NCBI GenBank assembly: GCA_019116305.1
Contig: DXBY01000313.1
Span: forward strand, 1-44,360
DNA length: 44,360 bases
Direction of reading: 5' to 3'
Source of the DNA: Candidatus Ruania gallistercoris
GTDB lineage: Bacteria > Actinomycetota > Actinomycetes > Actinomycetales > Beutenbergiaceae
This document shows positions 20,521-30,149 of this stretch, piece after piece. A program made the translations under genes and the position numbers. Every line of letters begins with the position of its first letter. The first letter of the stretch is position 1. Under the pieces are notes generated by a model. It made no database searches. It had not been told where the DNA came from and worked only from the letters and a program-made list of their open reading frames with translations.

Positions 20521-22986
20521 ATGTCACGCCGTCGCTCCACCGGGCCCGCCGATCCCACCGACGATTCGATCATCGTCGATACCGATGTCTCGGCGGAGAT
20601 GCGGGCCTCCTACCTGGAGTACGCCTACTCGGTGATCTACTCCCGCGCCATCCCGGACGCCCGGGACGGGCTGAAGCCGGTGCAGCGGCGGATCCTGTTC
20701 CAGATGGCGCAGATGGGCCTGCGCCCGGACCGCGGGCACGTGAAGTCAGCCCGGGTGGTGGGCGAGGTGATGGGGAAGCTGCACCCGCACGGCGATGCCG
20801 CCATCTACGACGCGCTGGTGCGGATGGCACAGCCGTTCTCGCTCCGGCTGCCGTTGGTGGACGGGCACGGCAACTTCGGTTCGCTGGACGACGGCCCGGC
20901 TGCGCCGCGGTACACCGAGGCACGGTTGGCGCCCGCCGCGATCGTGATGACCGCGGACCTCGACGAGGACGTGGTGGACTTCGTCCCCAACTACGACAAC
21001 CAGTTCACCCAGCCCGTGGTGCTGCCCTCGGCGCTGCCGAACCTGCTGGTCAACGGTGCCAGTGGGATCGCGGTGGGGATGGCCACCAACATGGCCCCGC
21101 ACAATCTGGTGGAGGTGATCGCGGCCGCGCGGTACCTGATCGACAATCCCGACGCCGGACTCGAGGAGCTGATGCGGTTCGTGCCCGGCCCTGACCTGCC
21201 CAGCGGCGGCAAGATCGTCGGACTGGACGGGATCCGGGAGGCCTACGCCTCGGGACGCGGCTCGTTCCGCACCCGCGCCACCGCCCGGATCGAGCGGATC
21301 ACCGCCCGCAAGCAGGGCATCGTGGTCACCGAGCTGCCCTACCAGGTGGGCCCGGAACGGGTGATCGAGAAGATCAAGGATGCGGTGCAGTCCAAGCGGC
21401 TGCAGGGCATCTCCGCGGTGAACGACCTCACCGACCGCAAGAACGGCCTGCGGCTGGTGATCGAGGTGAAGAACGCGTTCAACCCCGACGCCGTGCTGGA
21501 GCAGCTCTACAAGCTCACCCCGATGGAGGAGTCCTTCGGGATGAACAACGTGGCCCTGGTGGACGGCCAGCCGCGGACCCTGGGGCTGCGGGAGATGCTC
21601 GAGGTCTACGTCAACCACCGGCTCGAAGTGGTCCGCCGCCGCTGTGAGTACCGGCTCGCGAAGAAGACCGAGCGGGCGCACCTGGTGGAGGGCTTGCTGA
21701 TTGCGATCCTGGACATCGACGAAGTGATCCAGGTCATCCGCAGCAGCGATGACGCCGAGACGGCCCGGGAGCGGTTGAAGGTGGTCTTCGACCTGTCCGA
21801 CCCGCAGGCGGAGTACATCCTGGAGCTGCGGCTGCGGCGACTGACCAAGTTCTCCCGGATCGACCTGGAGGCCGAGCGGGACGAGCTGGCCCGCCAGATC
21901 GAGGAGCTCCAGGCGATCCTCGCGGACCCGACCCTGCTCCGGCAGGTGGTCTCCGACGAGCTCGCCCAGGTGGCCGCCGAGCACGGCACGCCCCGGCGCA
22001 CCGTGTTGCTGGAGGCCTCCGGCGCCACCGCGACCGCCGCCAAGTCCCCGGCTCGCAAGGCCGCCGCGATGCCGTTGGAGGTCGAGGACACTCCGTGCCG
22101 GGTGCTGCTCTCGGTGACCGGGCTGCTCGCCCGCACCGCAGACGACACCGAACCGGTGCGCAGCGGGCGCCGCAGCGCCCACGACGCGCTCCGCGCCACC
22201 GTGCGGGCCACTGCCCGCGGACATGTGGGTGCGGTGACCAGCAGCGGGCGGGTGCTCCGGCTCTCGGTGATCGACGTTCCGGCGCTGCCGCCCACCGACG
22301 CACCGCCGAGCCTGTCCGGCGGAGTCGGTGTCTCCGAGGTGCTGCTGTTGGAACCACAGGAACAGGTGGTGGGGCTGATCTCCCTGGCCGAGGACGCCGC
22401 TCCGGTGGCACTCGGGACTCGTGCCGGGCAGGTCAAGCGGGTCACCGCGGACCATCCCCGGAACAAGGACACCTGGGAGATCATCGGCCTCCGGGACGGT
22501 GACGAGGTGGTAGCGGCCGCACCGGCGCGGGACGAGGACGAGCTGGTGTTCGTCTCCTCCGAGGCACAGCTGCTGCACTTCTCCGCTGCCGCCGTGCGCC
22601 CGCAGGGTCGCTCAGCGGGCGGGATGGCCGGGATCAAGCTCAGCGCGGGAGCCCGAGTAGTCACGTTTGCGGTGCTCTCCCCCGCCCGCGCCGAGCACGC
22701 CCTGGTGGTCACCCTGGCTGGTTCGCAGGACGCCCTGCCGGGGACCGTCGGAGGCTCGGCGAAGGTGACCCCGTTCGCGCTCTTCCCCGGCAAGGGCCGG
22801 GCAACCGGAGGGGTGCGGGCGCACCGTTTCCTGCGTGGTGAGGACTCCCTGTACCTGGCCGCTGTGGCACCGGACCCGGTCCGGGCGGTCGGGGCCGCTG
22901 GTCAGGCCGTCGACCTGCCCGAGCTGGACGAGCGGCGGGACGGGTCGGGCCGGCCGCTCAGTGCACCGGTCGCCGGGCTCGGCTGA
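20521..22986 (+). CDS. parC: DNA topoisomerase IV subunit A
   Basis: 821 aa type IIA topoisomerase A subunit: DNA cleavage and religation for chromosome decatenation. The start [20 protein letters not shown] and the catalytic Tyr131 in [10 protein letters not shown] are clear. A C-terminal beta-pinwheel follows from about residue 520. The quinolone-determining loop reads [12 protein letters not shown], with Ala93 where quinolone-sensitive enzymes have Ser, and Asp97 kept. ParC, not GyrA, is favoured by the nearby parE and sigA, a placement seen in other actinobacteria. The longer upstream frame is rejected because ATG 20521 gives the family N-terminus and follows a -10. The last 29 bp overlap the lysoplasmalogenase gene tail to tail. 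Confidence 0.88.
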   Translation: MSRRRSTGPADPTDDSIIVDTDVSAEMRASYLEYAYSVIYSRAIPDARDGLKPVQRRILFQMAQMGLRPDRGHVKSARVVGEVMGKLHPHGDAAIYDALVRMAQPFSLRLPLVDGHGNFGSLDDGPAAPRYTEARLAPAAIVMTADLDEDVVDFVPNYDNQFTQPVVLPSALPNLLVNGASGIAVGMATNMAPHNLVEVIAAARYLIDNPDAGLEELMRFVPGPDLPSGGKIVGLDGIREAYASGRGSFRTRATARIERITARKQGIVVTELPYQVGPERVIEKIKDAVQSKRLQGISAVNDLTDRKNGLRLVIEVKNAFNPDAVLEQLYKLTPMEESFGMNNVALVDGQPRTLGLREMLEVYVNHRLEVVRRRCEYRLAKKTERAHLVEGLLIAILDIDEVIQVIRSSDDAETARERLKVVFDLSDPQAEYILELRLRRLTKFSRIDLEAERDELARQIEELQAILADPTLLRQVVSDELAQVAAEHGTPRRTVLLEASGATATAAKSPARKAAAMPLEVEDTPCRVLLSVTGLLARTADDTEPVRSGRRSAHDALRATVRATARGHVGAVTSSGRVLRLSVIDVPALPPTDAPPSLSGGVGVSEVLLLEPQEQVVGLISLAEDAAPVALGTRAGQVKRVTADHPRNKDTWEIIGLRDGDEVVAAAPARDEDELVFVSSEAQLLHFSAAAVRPQGRSAGGMAGIKLSAGARVVTFAVLSPARAEHALVVTLAGSQDALPGTVGGSAKVTPFALFPGKGRATGGVRAHRFLRGEDSLYLAAVAPDPVRAVGAAGQAVDLPELDERRDGSGRPLSAPVAGLG

Positions 22987-23608
22987 GCAGGCCGTAGGCG
23001 ATCAGGACCTGGGCGCCGATGTAGGTGAGCATCACCAAGAAGTCGTGCTGCGGCAGCGCGTACCCGGGCAGGAACCGATGCAGCGCGATCAACGCGTCCG
23101 AGAGCACGAACAACGCCCCACCGATCGCAGTGACCAGCGAGACGGTGCTGCTCAGTGCCCCGGCCGCGACCAGGAGCAGACCGTACCCGGTCACCAGCGG
23201 CAGCAGGCTGCCGGCACCGGTGGCACAGAGCAGGTACAGCGCGCCGAAGACCACCGCGTAGATCGCCATCACCAGCACGGTCGGCCAGGTTCGGGTGAGC
23301 AGCACGTAGGTGAGGATCAAGCCCACCTGGGCGAGCAGGAAGAACGTGACCATCGCGATGAAGGCGGCCTCGCCGTCGAGCAGACGCGGCAGCGCGTCAC
23401 CGAGCCAGGACAGCAGCAGTGCCGCACCGTACGCCCGGGTGCTCCAGGCCCGCGCCGGCAGCAGCCCGGCGGACCAGACCAGCCCGGCCAGCGCCGGCAC
23501 GAGCAGCACCTGCGATCCGTCGGCCAGAGTCTGCGCGCCGAGCAGCTGCGCTACCAGGTGGGTGAGGGCGACCAGGCCCAGTGCCACCTGCCAGGACCGC
23601 GCGCCCAA
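22958..23608 (-). CDS. Lysoplasmalogenase family membrane protein (YhhN)
   Basis: 216 aa, almost wholly hydrophobic with about eight membrane segments. YhhN/TMEM86 motifs are visible: [30 protein letters not shown] and [20 protein letters not shown]. The family hydrolyses the vinyl-ether bond of lysoplasmalogens; whether this organism makes plasmalogens is unknown. The best start is TTG 23608, because an in-frame TGA (the GNAT gene's stop) lies one codon upstream. GTG 23587 is an alternative. Both genes therefore share a reading frame, separated by TGA and one codon. Confidence 0.82.
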   Translation of the reverse strand: MGARSWQVALGLVALTHLVAQLLGAQTLADGSQVLLVPALAGLVWSAGLLPARAWSTRAYGAALLLSWLGDALPRLLDGEAAFIAMVTFFLLAQVGLILTYVLLTRTWPTVLVMAIYAVVFGALYLLCATGAGSLLPLVTGYGLLLVAAGALSSTVSLVTAIGGALFVLSDALIALHRFLPGYALPQHDFLVMLTYIGAQVLIAYGLLSRARRPVH

Positions 23609-23611
23609 CGA

Positions 23612-24592
23612 TCACACCTGCAGCACGTAGGTGGTCGACCCGCGGGTGGGCGTGAACCCGAGCTTGTCGAACAGGCCGAAGTTCTCCTCCTTGGCGGCAT
23701 GGTCCAGACCGAGTGCGGCGTACTCCATCCCGGCCTCGGCGAACGCCCGCATCGCACGGGTCACCAGGGCCGTAGCAATCCGGCGGCCCCGCCATGGTGC
23801 CCGCACCCCGAGGATGTCCACATAGCCCTCGCTCCAGCCAAGAATCGGCCAGTCCTGCTCGTACTTGCTGCACAGCAGATATCCCGCCACCTGCGCGCGG
23901 TCGCTGGTGCGGTCCAGCACCAGGAAGCTCCATTCCGGCACGAAGTAGGTCCGGCCCTCCTGCCACCGTTCCGCACTCGGTGCGTGCGCTCCGGTACCGA
24001 ACGCCTCCCCGTGGGCCAGGCGGACCGCATCGTCGAGCTCGATGGTCCACGGCACCAGCTCCAACGGGCGGTCCAGGGTGACCTCCTCCAGCTCGAGGCC
24101 GGACAGCGCCCGGCGCATCTCGGTGTGGAAGCCCCCGGGCGCGAACCCGTGCCGTTCGACCAGGTCGGCCGTACTGGACATGTCGTCCTCCACGTGCACG
24201 ATCACCCGCCCGGGTTCACCGGCGGCGGCGAGCATCTCCTTCGCCCGGTCCACCTGCCAGGTGAGTACCGCTCTGCCCACGCCGCGGTGTCGCACCGTCG
24301 GGTCCACGCCCCCCTCAAGCAGCGTACGCGGTGCCGCCCGGCGACCCTCGGCGTCGATCACCACCCCGAAGGCGCGCAGCGTGCCCTCCGCGTCGAACCC
24401 CGCCAGCGAGTTGGTGTCCAGATCCGTCCACTGCGTCAGTGCAGAGTCGCTGACCTCCTCCCGCGTGCTCCGGTAGGGCGGGTTGTCGTGCTCCTCGATC
24501 CGGCGCAGCAACGCGTAGAGGCACTCCATGTCCGCGGCCTGCAGCGGCCGCCAGACCAGCGGAGCGTCGGTGTCGGGGAGAGCTGGACTCAC
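23612..24592 (-). CDS. Tandem GNAT-domain N-acetyltransferase
   Basis: 326 aa with two GNAT folds. The first (about residues 10-170) has DPTVRHRGVGRAVLTWQ as its acetyl-CoA loop. The second (about 180-326) has GVRAPWRGRRIATALVTRAM and the C-terminal LGLDHAAKEENFGLFDKLGF. Tandem GNATs include mycothiol synthase MshD, but the sequence and neighbours do not point to that reaction, so the substrate stays open. GTG 24592 is chosen for GGGAGG 4-5 nt upstream. The lysoplasmalogenase gene follows immediately. Confidence 0.78.
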   Translation of the reverse strand: MSPALPDTDAPLVWRPLQAADMECLYALLRRIEEHDNPPYRSTREEVSDSALTQWTDLDTNSLAGFDAEGTLRAFGVVIDAEGRRAAPRTLLEGGVDPTVRHRGVGRAVLTWQVDRAKEMLAAAGEPGRVIVHVEDDMSSTADLVERHGFAPGGFHTEMRRALSGLELEEVTLDRPLELVPWTIELDDAVRLAHGEAFGTGAHAPSAERWQEGRTYFVPEWSFLVLDRTSDRAQVAGYLLCSKYEQDWPILGWSEGYVDILGVRAPWRGRRIATALVTRAMRAFAEAGMEYAALGLDHAAKEENFGLFDKLGFTPTRGSTTYVLQV

Positions 24593-24657
24593 ACTGCCTC
24601 CCGGACGTCGGGGGCAGGCTGGGCCGAGCGTGATGCTGAGTGCATGCGAAGGGTCTT

Positions 24658-24933
24658 TCAGCTCTCGATCGTCTGCAGCACGCACGTACCGCGCACGGTC
24701 GTGCCGAGTGCGATCCACGTGTCGACCAGCCCCGCCTCCGGGGCCCAGACGTTCAGGCGTGCTCTGTCCATGTCATGGGCAGAGTATGCGTCCGGGGTGC
24801 CCCGGAGCAAAGCCTGCCCGACGGCGGTCGGTGCGTGTGGCGGTGCGCTCACCCGGTTCTGTGGCCACCACGGGCTCCCGGGCCGGCGGCGCCCGGCAGC
24901 CGGCCGGAGACCGGTGCGCACCAGGTTGGTCAC
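24658..24933 (-). CDS. Hypothetical small ORF coupled to parE (uncertain)
   Basis: 91 codons. The GTG overlaps the parE stop (GTGA), the same coupling geometry as real gene pairs in this window. Third positions are mostly G or C, though somewhat less than in the neighbours. The product (basic and Pro-rich first half, then MDRARLNVWAPEAGLVDTW) matches no family I recognise. It is the only candidate in the 337 bp between parE and the GNAT gene. It may be chance. Confidence 0.3.
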   Translation of the reverse strand: MTNLVRTGLRPAAGRRRPGSPWWPQNRVSAPPHAPTAVGQALLRGTPDAYSAHDMDRARLNVWAPEAGLVDTWIALGTTVRGTCVLQTIES

Positions 24934-27053
24934 GCGTCGATCCGCTCGCGGTCCAGGTCCTGGGCGCCCTCGACGAGGAAATCCCGGCGAGGGGAGACCT
25001 CGTTGCCCATCAACAGCTCGAACACGGTCTCCGCGGCCTCGACGTCGGCCATGGTGATCTTGCGCAGGGTGCGGTGTGCGGGGTCCATCGTGGTCTCCGC
25101 GAGCTGATCGGCGTCCATCTCCCCCAGGCCCTTGTACCGTTGGATCGGCTCCTTGTACCGGCGGCCGGACTTCTCCAGCTTCGTCAGGTGCCGGTGCAAC
25201 TCCTTCTCCGAGTACGTGTAGGTGACCTCGCGGGCGCGCTTGCCGTGTGCCATTGTCTCCACCCGGTGCAGTGGCGGCACCGCGGCGAACACGCGGCCGT
25301 CCTCCACCAGCGGGCGCATGTACCGGAAGAACAGGGTGAGCAGCAGTGTGCGGATGTGTGCGCCGTCGACATCGGCGTCGGTCATCAGGATGACCTTGCC
25401 GTAGCGCACATCAGGCAGCTCGAAGGTCCGCCCTGAGCCGGCGCCGATCACCTGGATGATCGAGGCACACTCGGCGTTCTTCAGCATGTCCGCCAGCGAG
25501 GCCTTCTGCACGTTCAGGATCTTTCCGCGGATCGGCAGCAACGCCTGGAACTCGGAGTTGCGGGCCAGCCGGGCGGTGCCCAGAGCACTGTCCCCCTCCA
25601 CGATGAACAGCTCGGAGCGTTCCACCTCGTCGGTGCGGCAGTCGGCGAGCTTGGCCGGCAGCGTGGAGGTCTCCAGGGCGTTCTTGCGGCGGGAGATCTC
25701 CTTGTGCGTGCGGGCCGCGATCCGGGCGCGCATCTCCCCCACGACCTTGTCCAGCACGGCTGCGGCCTGGGTCTTCTCCGCCCGTTTGGTGGAGGTGAGG
25801 AGTGCGGTGAGCTCGGTGTCGACGACCTTGTTCACGATCGCGCGGACCGGTCCGGTGCCGAGCACCTCCTTGGTCTGGCCCTCGAACTGTGGTTCGGGAA
25901 GGCGTACCGTGACGACGGCGGTCAGTCCGGCAAGTGCGTCGTCCTTCTCGATCTTCTCCTTGCCGTTCCGGGCGATCTTCAGCCGGCGGGAGTTCGCCTC
26001 CACCTGTTTACGGATCGTCTTCAGCAGGCCCTGCTCGAACCCGCTCTGGTGCGTGCCCCCCTTGGGGGTGGCGATGATGTTCACGAAGCTGCGGACCTCG
26101 GTGTCATAGCCGATGCCCCAACGCAGCGCGACCTCCACCTCGCAGGTGCGCTCCACCTCGACCGGTCGCAGGTGGCCCTTGCCGTCGAGCTGCTGGACGG
26201 TCTCGGTGAACGTCCCCGAACCCTGCAGTCGCCAGGTATCGGTGACCGAGGCGTCTGCGGCGAGGAAGTCGGCGAAGTCCACCACTCCGCCGTCGTGGCG
26301 GAAGACCTCCTCCACCGGTCCGTCCTCCCCCGGGGTACCGGGCAGGCGGCGCTCGTCCCGCACGGAGAGCTGCAGCCCGGGCACGAGGAAGGAGGTCTGC
26401 CGTGCGCGGGTGATCAGCTCGTCGTAGGAGAAGGTGGCCGTCCCGGGGAAGATCTGCCGGTCCGCCCAGTAGCGCACCCGCGTACCGGATACCCCGCGCT
26501 TCACCTTGCCCACCACCGCGAGCTCGGAGCTCTTCGTGAACGGGGTGAACGGGTTCTCCGGCGAAGGGCTGCCGGAGTCTGCGAAGGTGCCCGGCTCACC
26601 CCGGTGGAAGCTCATCGCGTAGGTCTTCCCGCTGCGGTCCACCTGCACGTCCAGGCGCGCGGAGAGGGCGTTCACCACGGAGGCGCCCACCCCGTGCAGA
26701 CCGCCGGACGCGGCGTAGGAACCGCCGCCGAACTTCCCACCGGCGTGCAGCTTGGTGAACACGACCTCCACCCCGCTCAGCCCGACATTGCTGACCGTGT
26801 CCACGGGAATGCCTCGGCCGTTGTCGCGCACCTCGACCGACTCGTCCGGGTGCAGCACGATCTCGATGGCATCACCGTGCCCCTCCAGCGCTTCGTCGAC
26901 GGAGTTGTCGATGATCTCCCAGAGGCAGTGCATCAGCCCCCGGGAGTCAGTGGTCCCGATGTACATCCCGGGGCGTTTGCGCACCGCCTCCAGGCCTTCG
27001 AGCACGGAGAGGTGCCGCGCGGTGTAGCTGGTTTCAGTGGAGGTCTTCGACAC
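24930..27053 (-). CDS. parE: DNA topoisomerase IV subunit B
   Basis: 707 aa ATPase subunit partnering ParC. The GHKL motifs are EIIDNSVDEALEGHG and DNGRGIPVD, with GGLHGVGASVVNALS for the ATP lid. A transducer domain and the TOPRIM domain follow (EGDSALGTARLARN, then DADVDGAHIRTLLL). It ends with the family's QRYKGLGEMDADQL region. Start GTG 27053 (VSKTSTETSYTARHLSVLEG) is preferred over the frame's ATG at 27098 because TATTCT lies exactly 6 nt before it. The two upstream genes on the same strand are separated by only a short gap or overlap. Confidence 0.9.
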   Translation of the reverse strand: MSKTSTETSYTARHLSVLEGLEAVRKRPGMYIGTTDSRGLMHCLWEIIDNSVDEALEGHGDAIEIVLHPDESVEVRDNGRGIPVDTVSNVGLSGVEVVFTKLHAGGKFGGGSYAASGGLHGVGASVVNALSARLDVQVDRSGKTYAMSFHRGEPGTFADSGSPSPENPFTPFTKSSELAVVGKVKRGVSGTRVRYWADRQIFPGTATFSYDELITRARQTSFLVPGLQLSVRDERRLPGTPGEDGPVEEVFRHDGGVVDFADFLAADASVTDTWRLQGSGTFTETVQQLDGKGHLRPVEVERTCEVEVALRWGIGYDTEVRSFVNIIATPKGGTHQSGFEQGLLKTIRKQVEANSRRLKIARNGKEKIEKDDALAGLTAVVTVRLPEPQFEGQTKEVLGTGPVRAIVNKVVDTELTALLTSTKRAEKTQAAAVLDKVVGEMRARIAARTHKEISRRKNALETSTLPAKLADCRTDEVERSELFIVEGDSALGTARLARNSEFQALLPIRGKILNVQKASLADMLKNAECASIIQVIGAGSGRTFELPDVRYGKVILMTDADVDGAHIRTLLLTLFFRYMRPLVEDGRVFAAVPPLHRVETMAHGKRAREVTYTYSEKELHRHLTKLEKSGRRYKEPIQRYKGLGEMDADQLAETTMDPAHRTLRKITMADVEAAETVFELLMGNEVSPRRDFLVEGAQDLDRERIDA

Positions 27054-27059
27054 ACCACC

Positions 27060-27065
27060 AGAATA
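27060..27065 (-). promoter_or_regulatory. -10 candidate of parE (leaderless)
   Basis: TATTCT on the minus strand, then GGTGGT, then the GTG at 27053. It decides the start against a longer in-frame ATG. Confidence 0.55.
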
Positions 27066-27236
27066 GGCGCCGGAGCGCCTGGATCCGTTGACCGCCATGC
27101 CTTGGCAGCGGGTCGCGTGGCGGTCCGTCCGCCGTCCGGAACGGCGGGCGCCGGCAGGAGGGCCGTCAGTTCCGCAGTGAGCGAACTCACCGCGTTCATG
27201 GGACGCAATCCGGGCCGTCGATGGTTACATATCGAT

Positions 27237-27461
27237 GTGAGTACCTTAACTGCCGAGAACGCGGCACCCGAGATGACAGCGGCCGACCGGTGCGACGCCT
27301 GTGGCGCACAGGCGTACGTGCGGGTCCTCTTGGCCGGAGGCGGCGAACTGCTCTTCTGCGCCCACCACGCACGGAAGCACTCCGAGGCACTGTCCTCGGT
27401 TGCGACCCACATCCACGATGAGACCGAGCGGCTGCACGCCGACAACCAGGACGAGCGCTGA
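27237..27461 (+). CDS. Small zinc-ribbon protein, DUF7455 family
   Basis: 74 aa. The core is MTAADRCDACGAQAYVRV, then GGGELLFCAHHARKH, giving C-x2-C and C-x2-H metal ligands. This is a small protein found beside sigA or parE in many actinobacteria; its function is unknown. The start GTG 27237 is tentative, and ATG 27273 would give the conserved core alone. The larger frame upstream is the antisense shadow of parE. A very strong terminator follows at 27499-27535. Confidence 0.75.
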   Translation: MSTLTAENAAPEMTAADRCDACGAQAYVRVLLAGGGELLFCAHHARKHSEALSSVATHIHDETERLHADNQDER

Positions 27462-27498
27462 CCCACGCGGTCGGCGAGCTGACGCGCTCCGCGTCGCA

Positions 27499-27535
27499 CA
27501 CGAGGGGCGGGCCCATCGCGGGTCCGCCCCTCGTG
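27499..27535 (+). terminator. Strong terminator after the DUF7455 gene
   Basis: CACGAGGGGCGG (27499-27510) pairs with CCGCCCCTCGTG (27524-27535). The stem extends inward by four more pairs (one G-T) to a 5-nt loop ATCGC. It lies 37 bp after the stop, upstream of the ferritin promoter. Confidence 0.8.
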
Positions 27536-27601
27536 CGCTGTCCGCGCCGGGGCGATGCGGGCACGCCGCCGGGAACACGTGCACTGCCGGCCGGCGCTGA
27601 C

Positions 27602-27607
27602 TAGTCT
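27602..27607 (+). promoter_or_regulatory. -10 candidate of ferritin (leaderless)
   Basis: TAGTCT, then CCGAGC, then the ATG at 27614. It lies 66 bp downstream of the preceding terminator. Confidence 0.5.
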
Positions 27608-27613
27608 CCGAGC

Positions 27614-28162
27614 ATGTCCTCCACGCCAGCACCCGGATCCCGATTCGTCAGCCTGCTCACCGAGCAGATCGCCCATGAGTTCGATGCCCACATGCAGTAC
27701 GTGGCGATCGCAGTCTGGTGCGACGCCCACGACCTTCCCCAGCTCGCCGCGCACTACTACCGGCAGTCACTGGAGGAGCGCAACCACGCGATGATGATCG
27801 TGCAGTACATGCTCGACCGCGATCTCGACGTCTCCTTCGCGCCGGCAGCCCCAGTGCGCAGCGCCTTTGCGAACGTCCGTGAGCCGATCGCCCTGGCGCT
27901 CGCCCAGGAGAAGGAGGTCACCGAGCAGATCGAGGCCATCTTTCAGGCGGCCCGCGCCGAGAACGACGTCCTGGGTGAGCAGTTCATGCTCTGGTTCCTC
28001 AAGGAGCAGGTGGAGGAGGTCGCCGCCGCGACGACGTTGCTCACCGTAGCCGAACGTGCCGGGGAGAACCTGTTCGACCTGGAGAACTTCGTGGCCCGGG
28101 AGACCATCGGTGACGCAGGCGAGTCCGCGGACGCGCCGGAGGCTGCTGGCGGAGCGCTCTGA
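27614..28162 (+). CDS. Ferritin (non-haem)
   Basis: 182 aa four-helix ferritin that oxidises Fe(II) and stores ferric iron in a 24-mer shell. The ferroxidase ligands align with bacterial FtnA at a constant offset of five: Glu22, Glu55, His58 (SLEERNHA), Glu99, Gln132 and Glu135 (WFLKEQVEE). No haem-binding methionine of bacterioferritin is evident. The C-terminus (after about residue 165) is acidic and disordered. No iron-box operator is obvious at the promoter. The gene is monocistronic between two terminators and converges on sigA. Confidence 0.93.
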   Translation: MSSTPAPGSRFVSLLTEQIAHEFDAHMQYVAIAVWCDAHDLPQLAAHYYRQSLEERNHAMMIVQYMLDRDLDVSFAPAAPVRSAFANVREPIALALAQEKEVTEQIEAIFQAARAENDVLGEQFMLWFLKEQVEEVAAATTLLTVAERAGENLFDLENFVARETIGDAGESADAPEAAGGAL

Positions 28163-28194
28163 CCCGACCGGACGCCTGACCGCCCGAGAGCGGC

Positions 28195-28236
28195 CAGCTC
28201 ACCTCCCCGGGCACGCCACCTGAGCCAGGTGAGCTG
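28195..28236 (+). terminator. Long-loop hairpin after ferritin
   Basis: CAGCTCACCT (28195-28204) and AGGTGAGCTG (28227-28236), 10 perfect pairs with a 22-nt loop. It lies 32 bp after the ferritin stop. Confidence 0.5.
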
Positions 28237-28254
28237 CGCCGTCTGCCGCTGAAA

Positions 28255-28294
28255 CGCAGAGGCCCTGCACCAGGAACGGTGCAGGGCCTCTGCG
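28255..28294. terminator. Bidirectional terminator between ferritin and sigA
   Basis: A perfect 17-bp stem (28255-28271 and 28278-28294) with loop AGGAAC. On the minus strand it is 19 bp after the sigA stop and is followed by TTT, so it mainly serves sigA. Confidence 0.85.
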
Positions 28295-28313
28295 CAATCG
28301 ACGCCGAACGCCC

Positions 28314-29909
<1,596 letters not shown>

Positions 29910-29971
29910 AGAGAACCTTTCGGCGTGGGAACGGAGGGCGAACGGCGAACTGGATGTCGCGGCGCCATACA

Positions 29972-29977
29972 ATTATA
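29972..29977 (-). promoter_or_regulatory. -10 element of sigA
   Basis: Perfect TATAAT on the minus strand within a short AT-rich island (29969-29978), giving a leader of roughly 55 nt. No clear -35 is seen. Confidence 0.6.
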
Positions 29978-30053
29978 ACTCGGCTCCGGGCAGCTCGCCG
30001 TGAATGCACGCCACAGGTGGCGCGCCGGGACAACTGGGCTGATAGATGAACGC

Positions 30054-30078
30054 CTCGGGAGTCGGCAATGTTCCCGAG
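30054..30078 (-). terminator. Weak hairpin after gcvP
   Basis: CTCGGGA (30054-30060) and TCCCGAG (30072-30078) with an 11-nt loop, 71 bp after the gcvP stop. It separates gcvP from the sigA promoter. Confidence 0.35.
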
Positions 30079-30149
30079 CCTGCCCGGTGGCTCTGGTCAG
30101 CGCTCCCGACCTCGGCCGCTGAGCGCTCCTCGCTCCGGATGCTCCGCCG

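Noticed and set aside
25704-27236. Upstream part of a 585-codon plus-strand frame ending in the DUF7455 protein
   Set aside because: Antisense to parE; only the last 74 codons match a real small zinc-ribbon protein.
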